The position numbers were made by a program, and so were the translations under genes. A stretch of 64,000 nucleotides of DNA. It comes from Bacteroidales bacterium (GTDB lineage Bacteria; Bacteroidota; Bacteroidia; Bacteroidales; UBA932). The notes under the pieces are model-generated. The model was not told the DNA's origin. It searched no databases and saw only the letters and a program-made list of their open reading frames with translations. The DNA lies in NCBI GenBank assembly GCA_016281435.1, contig JAEEIQ010000090.1:1-64000 (forward strand), written 5' to 3'. Positions 43,081 through 52,282 of the stretch are shown here, piece after piece; positions within the stretch are counted from its first letter, which is position 1, and the number at the start of each line of letters is the position of its first letter.

Positions 43081-45018
43081 ATGAAACTGCGTTGCGTCTT
43101 CCTTATCCTGCCTGTAGTGCTCTGCGGTGCCGTCTGCTGCTCCACCCAGAAAAAAGTATCCCGGCTCCATGCCGCCGAAATGGCTCCCGACCTGCTCCGC
43201 GGGCCGGACGAGGCCGTCCTTCCCGTGCTGGACAACCCTGAGATAGCCCGGGACACCCTTACCGTGACCGGCGAGGACGGCCGTGAGGTTTACCTTATGA
43301 AGGCGGTCCGGGACGAAAACGGGGAGATGGTGGCGAGCGACGTGATAGACGCGGCCGTCATCAGCGCCCGTTTCACCAATGTCGCAGAGCGTCTGGGCAT
43401 GGTCAGCCTGTCTTTCCGCGTAAGAGTCCCGGCCGCGATGCGGGACAGCCGCTGGCAGCTCTGCCTCTGGCCCCTCCTGGCCGTGATGGGGGATACCCTC
43501 GCGCTCGAGCACGTGACTGTCACCGGACAGGCGTATAGGAAGGCGCAGCTGCGCGGATACCAGCAGTACAGGCGTTTCCTTGCGCGTATCGTGACGGACA
43601 CGGCCTCTTTCATCCGTATGCGCGACCTTGAAATCTTCCTCCGTCGGAATATCCCTGAGGTCTATGCATTCCGTACCGACTCCAGCTTCGTTTCCGACGA
43701 GCAGTTCGAAAGCAGTTTCGGCGTCACGGCGGCCCAGGCCCTGGACCATTACACGGACCATCTTGCCAAGAGCTTGAATTCCTGGAGAATAGCCCGCAAG
43801 GACAAGATGTTCAGGCGCTACGTGCCGAATCCCATCGCTGAATCGGGCGTGCGGCTGGACACCGTAATGGTCTCGGATGACGGGGATTTTATCTACGATT
43901 ATGTCCAGCCTCTGCACACGCGGCCCGGCCTCAGGAAGGCGGAGATCCTTCTCGGCGGGGAAATACTCGAACAGGACCGCCGTATCTATTCCATTCCGCA
44001 GGCGCCTCCGCTGACTTTCTATATAAGCAGCCTCTCGGCCCTGGCCGACGACAGGGAACGCTATCTGCTCAAGATAGTCGAACGGCGCGCCGAGGCCCAC
44101 ACCGCCTGCTACGTCGCCTTCGATGCCGGCAGCGCCGTGGTGGACCCCGGCCTCGGCAACAACGCCGAAGAGATTGGCCGCATAAAGGACAATATCTCGG
44201 AACTTCTTGAGAGCGAGGTTTTTGAGATTGACTCCATAGTGGTCCGATCCTCGGCTTCTCCGGAAGGCAACCTTAGGTCCAACGAGCTCCTGTCCCTGGA
44301 GCGCAGCCGGTCAATCTCGAACTACATGGACGCCTTCATCCGTGAGGTTTCGGACAGCCTCGGCGGAATAGGCATAGATGCCGAGGGCCGCGTGTTCCGC
44401 CGGTCCGAGGCGCGGGAAATCCATTTCGTCAGCCGCAGCGAAGGGGAGAACTGGCCTATGCTGGACAGGCTTGTGTCTGCGGACACCGTCCTCACCGGGG
44501 AGCAGAAGGCGGCGTATTTCAGCCTGGCCTCGATGAAGAATGCCGATTCGAGGGAGCGGGAGATGAGCCGTGCTCCGTCCTACCCTTACATGCGGGGGAA
44601 ACTTTACCCGCGCCTTCGTACAGTGAAATTCGATTTCCATCTTCACCGTCGGGACATGGTCAAGGACACAGTCCATACCACGGTCCCGGACACGGTTTAC
44701 CGTAGGGGGCTGGAGCGGCTCAAGGACATGGATTATGCCGGCGCGCTGGCCCTGCTGCGGCCTTATTCCGATTACAATACGGCCCTGGCGTATATGGGAT
44801 TGGGGCGGGATGCGAGCGCCCTGGACATCCTTGAGAAGCTTCCGGAAAGCGACAAGGTAGAATACCTTCGCGCCATCCTATGCTGCAGGGCGGGGGACCT
44901 TCGGAGCGCCGTCGAGTCCTACCGCCGGTCCTGCCTCCTCAATCCGTCCTTCGTCCACAGGGGCAACCTCGATCCTGAAATCTCCTCGCTCATCCGCCTG
45001 TACGGCCTGAACAATTGA
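43081..45018 (+). CDS. Lipoprotein with OmpA-like peptidoglycan-binding domain
   Basis: This 645-aa protein has an N-terminal signal and probable lipidated cysteine (Cys19 or Cys20 in AVCCS). A beta-rich N-terminal region runs to about 340, resembling the DUF3868-type fimbrial accessory proteins. An OmpA-C-like domain spans about 350-480 with SASPEGNLRSNELLSLERS near 392. A TPR-like tail (about 545-645) follows. It should link the outer membrane to peptidoglycan. The last 35 codons are present again, diverged, at 45694-45798 beyond the hicAB module. Confidence 0.78.
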   Translation: MKLRCVFLILPVVLCGAVCCSTQKKVSRLHAAEMAPDLLRGPDEAVLPVLDNPEIARDTLTVTGEDGREVYLMKAVRDENGEMVASDVIDAAVISARFTNVAERLGMVSLSFRVRVPAAMRDSRWQLCLWPLLAVMGDTLALEHVTVTGQAYRKAQLRGYQQYRRFLARIVTDTASFIRMRDLEIFLRRNIPEVYAFRTDSSFVSDEQFESSFGVTAAQALDHYTDHLAKSLNSWRIARKDKMFRRYVPNPIAESGVRLDTVMVSDDGDFIYDYVQPLHTRPGLRKAEILLGGEILEQDRRIYSIPQAPPLTFYISSLSALADDRERYLLKIVERRAEAHTACYVAFDAGSAVVDPGLGNNAEEIGRIKDNISELLESEVFEIDSIVVRSSASPEGNLRSNELLSLERSRSISNYMDAFIREVSDSLGGIGIDAEGRVFRRSEAREIHFVSRSEGENWPMLDRLVSADTVLTGEQKAAYFSLASMKNADSREREMSRAPSYPYMRGKLYPRLRTVKFDFHLHRRDMVKDTVHTTVPDTVYRRGLERLKDMDYAGALALLRPYSDYNTALAYMGLGRDASALDILEKLPESDKVEYLRAILCCRAGDLRSAVESYRRSCLLNPSFVHRGNLDPEISSLIRLYGLNN

Positions 45019-45066
45019 AAAATTTCTACTATTCAGGTGTAATCAATAGAAAAATTTCTATCTTTG
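45017..45066 (+). promoter_or_regulatory. hicAB promoter with two direct operator-like repeats
   Basis: The 12-nt sequence gaaaaatttcta occurs at 45017-45028 and 45049-45060, 32 bp apart (three helical turns). The second copy overlaps the -7 box TATCTTTG at 45059-45066. The first overlaps the stop codon of the OmpA-like gene. These repeats are candidates for binding by HicB. Confidence 0.55.
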
Positions 45067-45080
45067 TAGCGCCATATGCA

Positions 45081-45263
45081 ATGAAGTTCTCTGAACTGCA
45101 CCGTATTATCGCGGCCAATGGCTGGATTCCGCTCCCGAAAAAGGGTAAAGGAAGCCATGTACGTTATTTCAAAGATGGGAGGATATACACGGTACCCTTC
45201 CATCAAGGTAGGGAAATCGGGAATGATTTCGCCAAACGCTTAATGAAAGAAATGGGTTTATGA
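45081..45263 (+). CDS. hicA: HicA-type toxin
   Basis: This 60-aa protein has a dsRBD-like HicA fold. The catalytic histidine motif KGKGSHVRYF lies near 21-30 and VPFHQGREIGNDFAKRLMKEMG closes the protein. HicA toxins cleave mRNA in a translation-independent way. The start is ATG 45081, 14 nt after the -7 box; an upstream in-frame ATG at 45015 lies ahead of the promoter. It overlaps hicB by 4 nt. Confidence 0.88.
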   Translation: MKFSELHRIIAANGWIPLPKKGKGSHVRYFKDGRIYTVPFHQGREIGNDFAKRLMKEMGL

Positions 45264-45670
45264 AAACTGTTGAGGTCTCGATGAGTGTCTCTAAAGACGG
45301 GTTTTATACCGCCTGCTGCGCGGAACATCCTTCTCTTTTCGGCGGGGGGAACACTCCCGGGGACGCCTTGGAGGAACTGCGGCAGACTCTCGCTCTTGTC
45401 CGGGAGGATGGCCGGGATGCCGTTCCCGTCTATCCCGATTGGCTTGACGGAGAATATGAGTTCCATACGACGTGGAACGTACGTGATCTGATGTCTTATT
45501 ATTCCGGTATCATCACACCTGCGGCGCTGGGGCGTCTTTCGGGTATAAATCCCAAGCAAGTCTGGTCATACATGCACGGCAAATCGAAGCCTCGCAAGGC
45601 TCAGATCGACAAGATGGGTACCGCCCTTTACCGTCTGGGGCAGGAGCTTATACATCTCTCACTCCGCTGA
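45260..45670 (+). CDS. hicB: HicB-type antitoxin with helix-turn-helix
   Basis: This 136-aa protein has an N-terminal HicB partial RNase H-like fold (about 1-75; VSKDGFYTACCAEHPSLFGGG and TPGDALEELRQTLALV). The C-terminal helix-turn-helix follows (about 88-125; IITPAALGRLSGINPKQVWSY and MHGKSKPRKAQIDKMG). It neutralises HicA and probably represses the operon via the repeats at 45017-45060. It is followed by the displaced lipoprotein tail. Confidence 0.88.
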   Translation: MKTVEVSMSVSKDGFYTACCAEHPSLFGGGNTPGDALEELRQTLALVREDGRDAVPVYPDWLDGEYEFHTTWNVRDLMSYYSGIITPAALGRLSGINPKQVWSYMHGKSKPRKAQIDKMGTALYRLGQELIHLSLR

Positions 45671-45693
45671 GCCCTGATACGAAAAAGGGCCGG

Positions 45694-45820
45694 GCCGTCG
45701 AAAGCTACCGGCGCTCATGCGAACTCAATCCCTCATTCGTCCACAGGGGCAACCTGGACCCGGAAATCTCTTCCCTTGTCCAGATGTACGGCCTGAATGA
45801 TCAGGCTACTTTGCCTTGAC
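45694..45820 (+). pseudogene. Displaced, diverged 3' end of the OmpA-like lipoprotein gene
   Basis: Codons 45694-45798 encode 35 residues, 31 of them identical to the last part of the lipoprotein at 44908-45012, including NPSFVHRGNLDPEISSL. DNA identity is lower, because many third positions differ, so this is not a recent copy. It then runs on for seven codons to a TGA at 45818-45820. No start or other part of the gene is present. It lies directly after hicAB. Confidence 0.85.
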
Positions 45821-46429
45821 GGGGCGGACGGCATGCGCGTACTCACGGCGGCAGTTGGCGATTCCGCCTCCGAACATGCCGAAATAATACGCCCACACGG
45901 GATTGCTGTCAGCGCGTTCGGAGGACCACAGGGCAAGCGACCGGGAGGAACTTTCGGGACTTACGACGGGGATATGGATGTTGTTCCCGTTTCCGCTCAC
46001 AGTGTACCCGATAATAGTTCCTTCGGTGTCCTTTACCTCTTCGCGTGTCAGTTTTCCCAATGCCAGGAGTTCCTCCTTCGTGGGCATTCTCCATCCGTCG
46101 CCCCACAGGGCGGTGGCTGTGTCGTAGCCTCCGGAGAGTTTTGCCGGGGCTTCGGCCTCATCGAAGATGTAAGGCGTGGCAAAGCTGTTGTAATTCCTTG
46201 CGGTGGTCTCTCCCCATGCAAAGAAGTCTCCGGGGTCCTCGGGTGATTCGGCGCCTATGTTGCGGTCTGCCCAGAGGACGGAAAGTCCGAGGTCGACAGC
46301 ATTGACGCCCTCGGCGGAATACTGGGAATTCCCGGCTCCGTTCCCGTACTTGTCTGCATCGGGGGCTGCTTTCTTGCAGGACGGAATGACGAGCAGGGCT
46401 GCGCAGAGTAAAAAGATGATGTTCTTCAT
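45806..46429 (-). CDS. FISUMP-domain lipoprotein
   Basis: This 207-aa protein has a lipoprotein signal (lipobox IPSC, Cys18) and, from about 45 to the end, a FISUMP domain: AVDLGLSVLWADRNIGA, DFFAWGETT, WRMPTKEELLALG and the final AHAVRPVK. The domain is common in surface proteins of Fibrobacter and Bacteroidota; its function is unknown. It lies 14 nt after the V-ATPase K subunit gene in the same orientation, so it may be the last gene of that operon. Its 3' end overlaps the displaced tail. Confidence 0.82.
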   Translation of the reverse strand: MKNIIFLLCAALLVIPSCKKAAPDADKYGNGAGNSQYSAEGVNAVDLGLSVLWADRNIGAESPEDPGDFFAWGETTARNYNSFATPYIFDEAEAPAKLSGGYDTATALWGDGWRMPTKEELLALGKLTREEVKDTEGTIIGYTVSGNGNNIHIPVVSPESSSRSLALWSSERADSNPVWAYYFGMFGGGIANCRREYAHAVRPVKAK

Positions 46430-46443
46430 AGTCAGGCAGGCTT

Positions 46444-46884
<441 letters not shown>

Positions 46885-46895
46885 TTATTAAGTTT

Positions 46896-48605
46896 TTATT
46901 TTGTCAAAGGGTCATATTTGCGTCCGGCGGCTTCGTATCCGGAGTTCTTGAAGAACTCAAGGAAATTGAGTCGCAGGGGGTGTACGAAGGCGCCCAGGGC
47001 GGCCATCGCAAGGTTGAGCGTGTGTCCGACGACTACGATCAGGATGAAGGCTATCCATCCGGCACCGCCGTCTCCGAGGGCCATCTTCGCCAGGTCGTTG
47101 AAGGCATAGCCGAGCATGGCGCCGGCGAGCCCGAGGGCATAGAGCCTGAGGTAGCTGAGGACGTCGCCGATCAGGCCGGTCACCGTGTTGTAGGTCTCCC
47201 AGAGGCCGGATCCTATGTTCAGCAGGGGATTGCGGTGCAGGTCGTTCAGCAGGAAGATTCCGAGGGCGGAGACTATGCCCAGGACGATGATGACGATCCT
47301 GGTCAGCGCAGCGTCCATCACCCCGGCAAGGGCGAAGGCGCCGACTATGACGCCGCCTACGACGAGAAGGGTCCATCCCCACACTCCGAGGGAGCCGAGG
47401 AATCCCTTGTTCTTCGTCGCGTTGACGGTCTTGACCACCATTGCGAGGCAGATGTGCAGCACGCCCACGATGAGCGCAAGCACCATCGTGCCGTCGTAGC
47501 CGGCGATCTTCGAGGGGACGAACACTTTCTTCACCGCGTCCGGAATGCACTTCCATCCGGCAATGTCCATGGAGAAGAAGGTATGGAACAGGAATCCGAC
47601 TGCTATCGTGGCGACTCCGAGGGTCGTGACGAGGGGAGCGAGGGATGCGAAGCCCTTAACTTTCTTCAGCAGGATTCCGGCGATGACGAGGATCATGCCG
47701 TAGCCGGCGTCGCCCATGCACATCGCGAAGAACAGGAGGAAGAAAACGGAGATGAAGGGGGTAGGGTCGAATCCGTCGTATGCCGGTCTGCCGTACATGT
47801 CTGTCAGCGGCTCGAACATCTTGACGAAGCGGTTGTTGCTGAATTTGATAGGGGGCTTGTCCGTGGCCGTGGCCCCTGAGGAAAGGCAGACGACCCCGTC
47901 CATGGCGGCGAACTCATCCGCCAGCCGTTTTTCCTCTCCCGCGGGCGCGAAACCTTCATATATGCATAGGGCCTCCTCCGCGGCCGATTCAGCCTGCAGG
48001 GATGCCAGATAGAGGCTGAGGTCGGAACGGTCCTCCGCAATGGCCTTTTCGAGGCCGGGGATTTCCGCCTTGCGTGCAGCCAGCTGTTCCGCGTACGTTT
48101 CGCATTCCTTTTCCTTCGCGGCGACGAGGGCGTCGTATTCCGGAAGGGTATGCGCGGGGGCGGGAATCTCCTTCAGTCCGTCGGGAGTCTCGCTTCCGAG
48201 GATCACGAACCAGACCTTGCCTCCGTCTTCCAGCACTACCTGGAGGGGATAATCCTGAGCGAGCTCCGGATTGAATTTCTTCTGCGGGACGCAGTAATAG
48301 TGGATGCCGAAGGCGGCTAGCTTTTCCTTGTCGTAACAACCCCAGGGAGCCGCGGCACCACGTTCTGCGCGCAGGGCCGCAAGTTCGGAGCGGAGAGCGG
48401 CGAGATGCTGGTCTTCTCCTTTTTCAAGCATCGCGACCAGGGCCTTGTTCCCTTCAATGCGGGACAACATGGCCGCGGACTCGTCGTCCACGGGCTTCGA
48501 AGAACGGGTGATGTCCACGACTCCGAGTTCCCTGAGTTTTCCGAGGAAGTCTTCCCGGTCCGCAGCAAGCAGGATCCAGGAGTATTTCGTCATTTTCTCG
48601 ATCAT
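46896..48605 (-). CDS. V-type ATP synthase subunit I (membrane stator)
   Basis: This 569-aa protein has a cytoplasmic N-terminal half with coiled coils (about 70-110 and 190-240) and a membrane half from about 330 with seven or eight helices (LLFFAMCMGDAGYGMILVI near 350). It is the a-subunit homologue that forms the ion half-channels against the K ring. I place the start at ATG 48605, which overlaps the subunit D stop; the frame upstream is antisense-like extension inside D. Confidence 0.9.
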   Translation of the reverse strand: MIEKMTKYSWILLAADREDFLGKLRELGVVDITRSSKPVDDESAAMLSRIEGNKALVAMLEKGEDQHLAALRSELAALRAERGAAAPWGCYDKEKLAAFGIHYYCVPQKKFNPELAQDYPLQVVLEDGGKVWFVILGSETPDGLKEIPAPAHTLPEYDALVAAKEKECETYAEQLAARKAEIPGLEKAIAEDRSDLSLYLASLQAESAAEEALCIYEGFAPAGEEKRLADEFAAMDGVVCLSSGATATDKPPIKFSNNRFVKMFEPLTDMYGRPAYDGFDPTPFISVFFLLFFAMCMGDAGYGMILVIAGILLKKVKGFASLAPLVTTLGVATIAVGFLFHTFFSMDIAGWKCIPDAVKKVFVPSKIAGYDGTMVLALIVGVLHICLAMVVKTVNATKNKGFLGSLGVWGWTLLVVGGVIVGAFALAGVMDAALTRIVIIVLGIVSALGIFLLNDLHRNPLLNIGSGLWETYNTVTGLIGDVLSYLRLYALGLAGAMLGYAFNDLAKMALGDGGAGWIAFILIVVVGHTLNLAMAALGAFVHPLRLNFLEFFKNSGYEAAGRKYDPLTK

Positions 48606-49213
48606 AGCGATTCCTCCTCCTCTTCTTCCTGGGCGTGGCGGGTCTTGACTATCTTCGATGAGGCCTTGCTGAGGTTCTCCTCGTCTTCCATGTAGCGCTT
48701 GATCTTGCGCATGGCCTCCTGATAGCCCGGAATCTGCACCTTTTCGTACAGGTTGACCTTCTGCGTGGTTTTCTTGCGGTTGTATTCGAGGATGCGGGCA
48801 CGCTCGGAGAAGACCTCCGAACGTATTCCGAGTTCGGTGAGTTCTTTCAGGATCCTGACGCCGTCCGCGTACCATGCGGGCTTGGCGAAGGCGTTGAAGC
48901 TCTTAAGGGAGTAGTGTATCTGACGGACGTCAGGTACCTTTACGCCCGCGACCTTCACCGTGGAGAGGTCCACGTCCTCGATCCTGATGAGGTCGGGTTC
49001 GAACTCGTTCCACAACGAGGCGAGGTAGTCGTATTCTTTCAGGCGGGCTTCCAGTTCGCTTTCCAGCCTTGCGGATTCGGCCTTTGCCGCTATCACGCTG
49101 AGCCTCAGGGCCGATTCCTTGTTCTTGAGGGTAGGCAGGGCGTTCTGGCGGACCTTCAGCTGCTTGCCCAGGTTCGTCAGCGACGTCTTGTTATATTGGA
49201 ACTTTATTGCCAT
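48602..49213 (-). CDS. V-type ATP synthase subunit D (central rotor)
   Basis: This 203-aa protein is nearly all coiled coil, as expected for the rotor shaft: FQYNKTSLTNLGKQLKVRQN at the N-terminus, a short central non-helical part, and the conserved RRKTTQKVNLYEK-like segment (YNRKKTTQKVNLYEKVQIP) near 148-166. It rotates inside the A3B3 head. The gene overlaps B by 10 nt and I by 4 nt. Confidence 0.9.
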   Translation of the reverse strand: MAIKFQYNKTSLTNLGKQLKVRQNALPTLKNKESALRLSVIAAKAESARLESELEARLKEYDYLASLWNEFEPDLIRIEDVDLSTVKVAGVKVPDVRQIHYSLKSFNAFAKPAWYADGVRILKELTELGIRSEVFSERARILEYNRKKTTQKVNLYEKVQIPGYQEAMRKIKRYMEDEENLSKASSKIVKTRHAQEEEEEESL

Positions 49214-50532
49214 TTGCGAGGCCAGTAATCGTCAATCAGGGCCTGTTTGATGCCGGTTTCGGCAGGCCTGAAGTATTTCGCGAACAGGTTCCATGCCGTG
49301 TCCAGCATCTCGTCGATCTTGATGTTGACGTCGATGGAAAGCAGTTTTTCAGCGTATTCCTTCGCATAATCAAGGCACCTGCGGTCGTAGTCGGAAAGGT
49401 CGAATCCGTTCTCGAGTTTCGTCTTGGCGTTCTGGGCGTCGGCATATAGCCTCACGCCCGCGTTCATGACCTGGGAATGGTCCTTGCGCGTCTTCTTCCC
49501 CTGGACCAGCTGCTTGAGTCGGGACAGCGAGCGGAAGGGGTCCACGATGACGCAGCCGCTGTCCGAATCGGCGCGGAGGAACAGCTGTCCCTCGGTGATG
49601 TAGCCGGTGTTGTCCGGAATGGCGTGGGTGATGTCGCCTTCGTTGAGGGTGGTCACGGCGATGATGGTGATCGAGCCTCCGTCCGGGAGCTGCACCGCCT
49701 TCTCGTATATCTTTGCGAGGTCCGAGTAGAGCGAACCCGGCATGGAATCCTTCGAAGGGATCTGGTCCATGCGGTTGCTGACTATGGAGAGGGCGTCGGC
49801 GTACAGGGTCATGTCCGTCAGGAGCACGAGTACCTTTTCATTCTTGTCCACGGCGAAATATTCCGCGGCCGCAAGCGCCATGTCGGGGATGAGCAGGCGT
49901 TCCACGGGGGGATTCTCGGTGGTGTTGACGAAGGATACTATCTTGTTGAGGGCGCCCGCGGATTCGAAGGAGTGGCGGAAGAAGAGATAGTCGTCGTTGC
50001 TGAGGCCCATGCCGCCGAGGATGATCTTGTCCACGTCGGCCCTCAGGGCCACGTCCGCCATCACCTGGTTGTAGGGCTGGTCAGGGTCGGCGAAGAAGGG
50101 GATCTTCTGCCCGGAGACCAGGGTGTTGTTGAGGTCGATGCCCGCGATGCCCGTGGGAATCAGCTCCGAAGGCTGCCTTCTCTTGTAGGGGTTGACGGAA
50201 GGACCGCCTACTATGCGCTCTTCGCCTTCAATCTCGGGGCCGCCGTCGATGGGCTTTCCGTATGCGTTGAAGAAACGTCCGCAGAGCTGCTCGCTGACTT
50301 TCAGGGTCGGAGGCGCGCCGAGGAAGATGACTTCGGAATCCGTGGGCACACCCTCCGTGCCGGAGAATACCTGCAGGGTGATCATATCGCCCTTGGTCTT
50401 GACCACCTGGGCGAGCCTCCCGTCCACCAGTGCGAGTTCGTCGTTGGCGACTCCCGCAGCCCTCAGGGAAACGGTGGCCTTTGTGATGGCCTCGAGCTTG
50501 GTATATATGCGCTGATATGCTTTAGTTGCCAT
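49204..50532 (-). CDS. V-type ATP synthase subunit B
   Basis: This 442-aa protein is the non-catalytic head subunit. It has the RecA-like fold without a Walker A loop, ELIPTGIAGIDLNNTLVSGQ near 123, LLTDMTLYADAL near 244 and SLSRLKQLVQGKKT near 334. It alternates with A in the hexamer. It overlaps subunit A by 11 nt and D by 10 nt. Confidence 0.93.
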   Translation of the reverse strand: MATKAYQRIYTKLEAITKATVSLRAAGVANDELALVDGRLAQVVKTKGDMITLQVFSGTEGVPTDSEVIFLGAPPTLKVSEQLCGRFFNAYGKPIDGGPEIEGEERIVGGPSVNPYKRRQPSELIPTGIAGIDLNNTLVSGQKIPFFADPDQPYNQVMADVALRADVDKIILGGMGLSNDDYLFFRHSFESAGALNKIVSFVNTTENPPVERLLIPDMALAAAEYFAVDKNEKVLVLLTDMTLYADALSIVSNRMDQIPSKDSMPGSLYSDLAKIYEKAVQLPDGGSITIIAVTTLNEGDITHAIPDNTGYITEGQLFLRADSDSGCVIVDPFRSLSRLKQLVQGKKTRKDHSQVMNAGVRLYADAQNAKTKLENGFDLSDYDRRCLDYAKEYAEKLLSIDVNIKIDEMLDTAWNLFAKYFRPAETGIKQALIDDYWPRKWQ

Positions 50533-52276
50533 TTTCGGAGATTTTTTTCTGAAGTTCGAGTTCGTATTCCTTGAATTTTTCGCTGCCCCAGACGGAGTAG
50601 TTCATCTGCTTGAGGATGTTGATGACATCCTTGAAGAAGTTGCGTACCTGTTCGAAGTCGTCGAACTCGAAGTCCTTGCGGCAGATGTCAAGGATGATGT
50701 CCAGCATGTAGCGCTGTCTCTCCAGGGGAGTCGAGGCGTCGATGGCGTCGAAGGCATCCTGCTGCAGGAAGGCGAAGTCCAGAAGCTCGCTCTTCCAGAA
50801 GCTCTCGTGATAATTCAGGGGAACTCCGTCGTCTCCGAGGATGTTGATCTGCTCGCTCATCTCCTTGCCCCTGCGGACGAGGGTCTTGGCGAAGTTGACC
50901 TTGTCGACCCAGCCCTTCTCGACCTTGGCGTCCAGGTAATCCCGGATCTCGGGGTACTCCAGATACTTTGAATATGAATCTATGGGGTTCACGGCAGGGT
51001 AGCGCTTCTGGTCGGCACGGTTCTGCTCGAGGGCGTAGAAGCAGCGCGCCGCCTTCTTCGTGCTCTCGGTGACAGGCTCCTTGAGGTTGCCTCCGGCAGG
51101 GGAGACGGTGCCTATGAAGGTGACTGCGCCGGTCTTTCCGTTGTTCAGGACGACCATTCCCGCGCGGGAATAGAAATTGGAGATGATGGCGCTGAGGTCC
51201 ACGGGGAAGGCGTCGGCGCCGGGAAGCTCTTCCATGCGGTTGGACATCTCGCGGAGGGCCTGGGCCCAGCGGGACGTGGAGTCGGCGAGAAGCAGGCACC
51301 TCAGCCCCATGGCCCTGTAGTATTCGCAGATGGCCATGGCGGTGTAGACGGAAGCTTCGCGGGCAGCGACCGGCATGTTGGAGGTGTTGCAGATGATGAC
51401 CGTGCGTTCCATCAGCTTGCGCCCGGAGTAGGGATCGACGAGTTCGGGGAATTCAGTGAAGATTTCCACCACCTCGTTTGCCCTTTCGCCGCAGGCCGCC
51501 ATGACTATGACATCGGCTTCGCCCTGCTTGGCGATGGCGTGCTGGAGAACGGTTTTGCCGCATCCGAAGGGCCCGGGGATGAATCCGGTGCCACCCTCGG
51601 CGATGGGGTTGAAGGTGTCTATGCAGCGGACTCCGGTCTCCATGATCTTCTGGGGACGGGGCTTCTCGCGATATCCCTTGACGGCGATTTTGACGGGCCA
51701 TTTCTGGACCATCGTGACGGGAACTTCTTCTCCGTCGGCTGAGGTCAGGACGGCGATGGTGTCATCGATGCGGTACTGTCCGGCGGGAACGACGGATTTG
51801 ACGGTGTAACTGCCTTTGAAAGAGAACGGTACCATTATCTTGTGCGGCAGCCATCCTTCCTTTACCTCGCCCAGCCAGTCGGCTGCCGAGACGCTGTCGC
51901 CCGCCTTAGCGAGGGGCTTGAAATCCCAGATGGCGTCGTGGTCGAGGGGGTCGGTGTATTCGCCCCGCTTCAGGAACACGCCCTGCATAGTCTTGAGGTT
52001 GTTCTGCAGCCCGTCGTAGACGCTTGACAGCAGTCCGGGGCCGAAGGTGGCTTCCAGCATCTTCCCGAGGAAGGTCACCGAATCCCCGACCTTGAGGCCG
52101 CGCGTGCTCTCGAAGACCTGCACAGAGGCCTTGTCGCCGCTTACCTTGATAACCTCGGCGAGGAGTTCGGTCCCCGCAAGGTTGATGTGACAAAGTTCAT
52201 TCTCGGCCACCGGACCGTATGTCTGCACGGTCACGAGGTTGGAGACGATGCCCGTCACTTTGCCTGTAGTTGCCAT
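50522..52276 (-). CDS. V-type ATP synthase catalytic subunit A
   Basis: This 584-aa protein has Walker A GPFGCGKTVLQ near 235-245, Walker B CLLLADSTSRWAQALREMSN near 333, and the non-homologous insert typical of A subunits (about 115-190). It hydrolyses or makes ATP in the A3B3 head. In fermenting Bacteroidota this enzyme is thought to pump ions at the cost of ATP, or work in reverse. It starts 6 nt after the DUF2764 gene. Confidence 0.95.
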   Translation of the reverse strand: MATTGKVTGIVSNLVTVQTYGPVAENELCHINLAGTELLAEVIKVSGDKASVQVFESTRGLKVGDSVTFLGKMLEATFGPGLLSSVYDGLQNNLKTMQGVFLKRGEYTDPLDHDAIWDFKPLAKAGDSVSAADWLGEVKEGWLPHKIMVPFSFKGSYTVKSVVPAGQYRIDDTIAVLTSADGEEVPVTMVQKWPVKIAVKGYREKPRPQKIMETGVRCIDTFNPIAEGGTGFIPGPFGCGKTVLQHAIAKQGEADVIVMAACGERANEVVEIFTEFPELVDPYSGRKLMERTVIICNTSNMPVAAREASVYTAMAICEYYRAMGLRCLLLADSTSRWAQALREMSNRMEELPGADAFPVDLSAIISNFYSRAGMVVLNNGKTGAVTFIGTVSPAGGNLKEPVTESTKKAARCFYALEQNRADQKRYPAVNPIDSYSKYLEYPEIRDYLDAKVEKGWVDKVNFAKTLVRRGKEMSEQINILGDDGVPLNYHESFWKSELLDFAFLQQDAFDAIDASTPLERQRYMLDIILDICRKDFEFDDFEQVRNFFKDVINILKQMNYSVWGSEKFKEYELELQKKISENGN

Positions 52277-52282
52277 ATCTTG

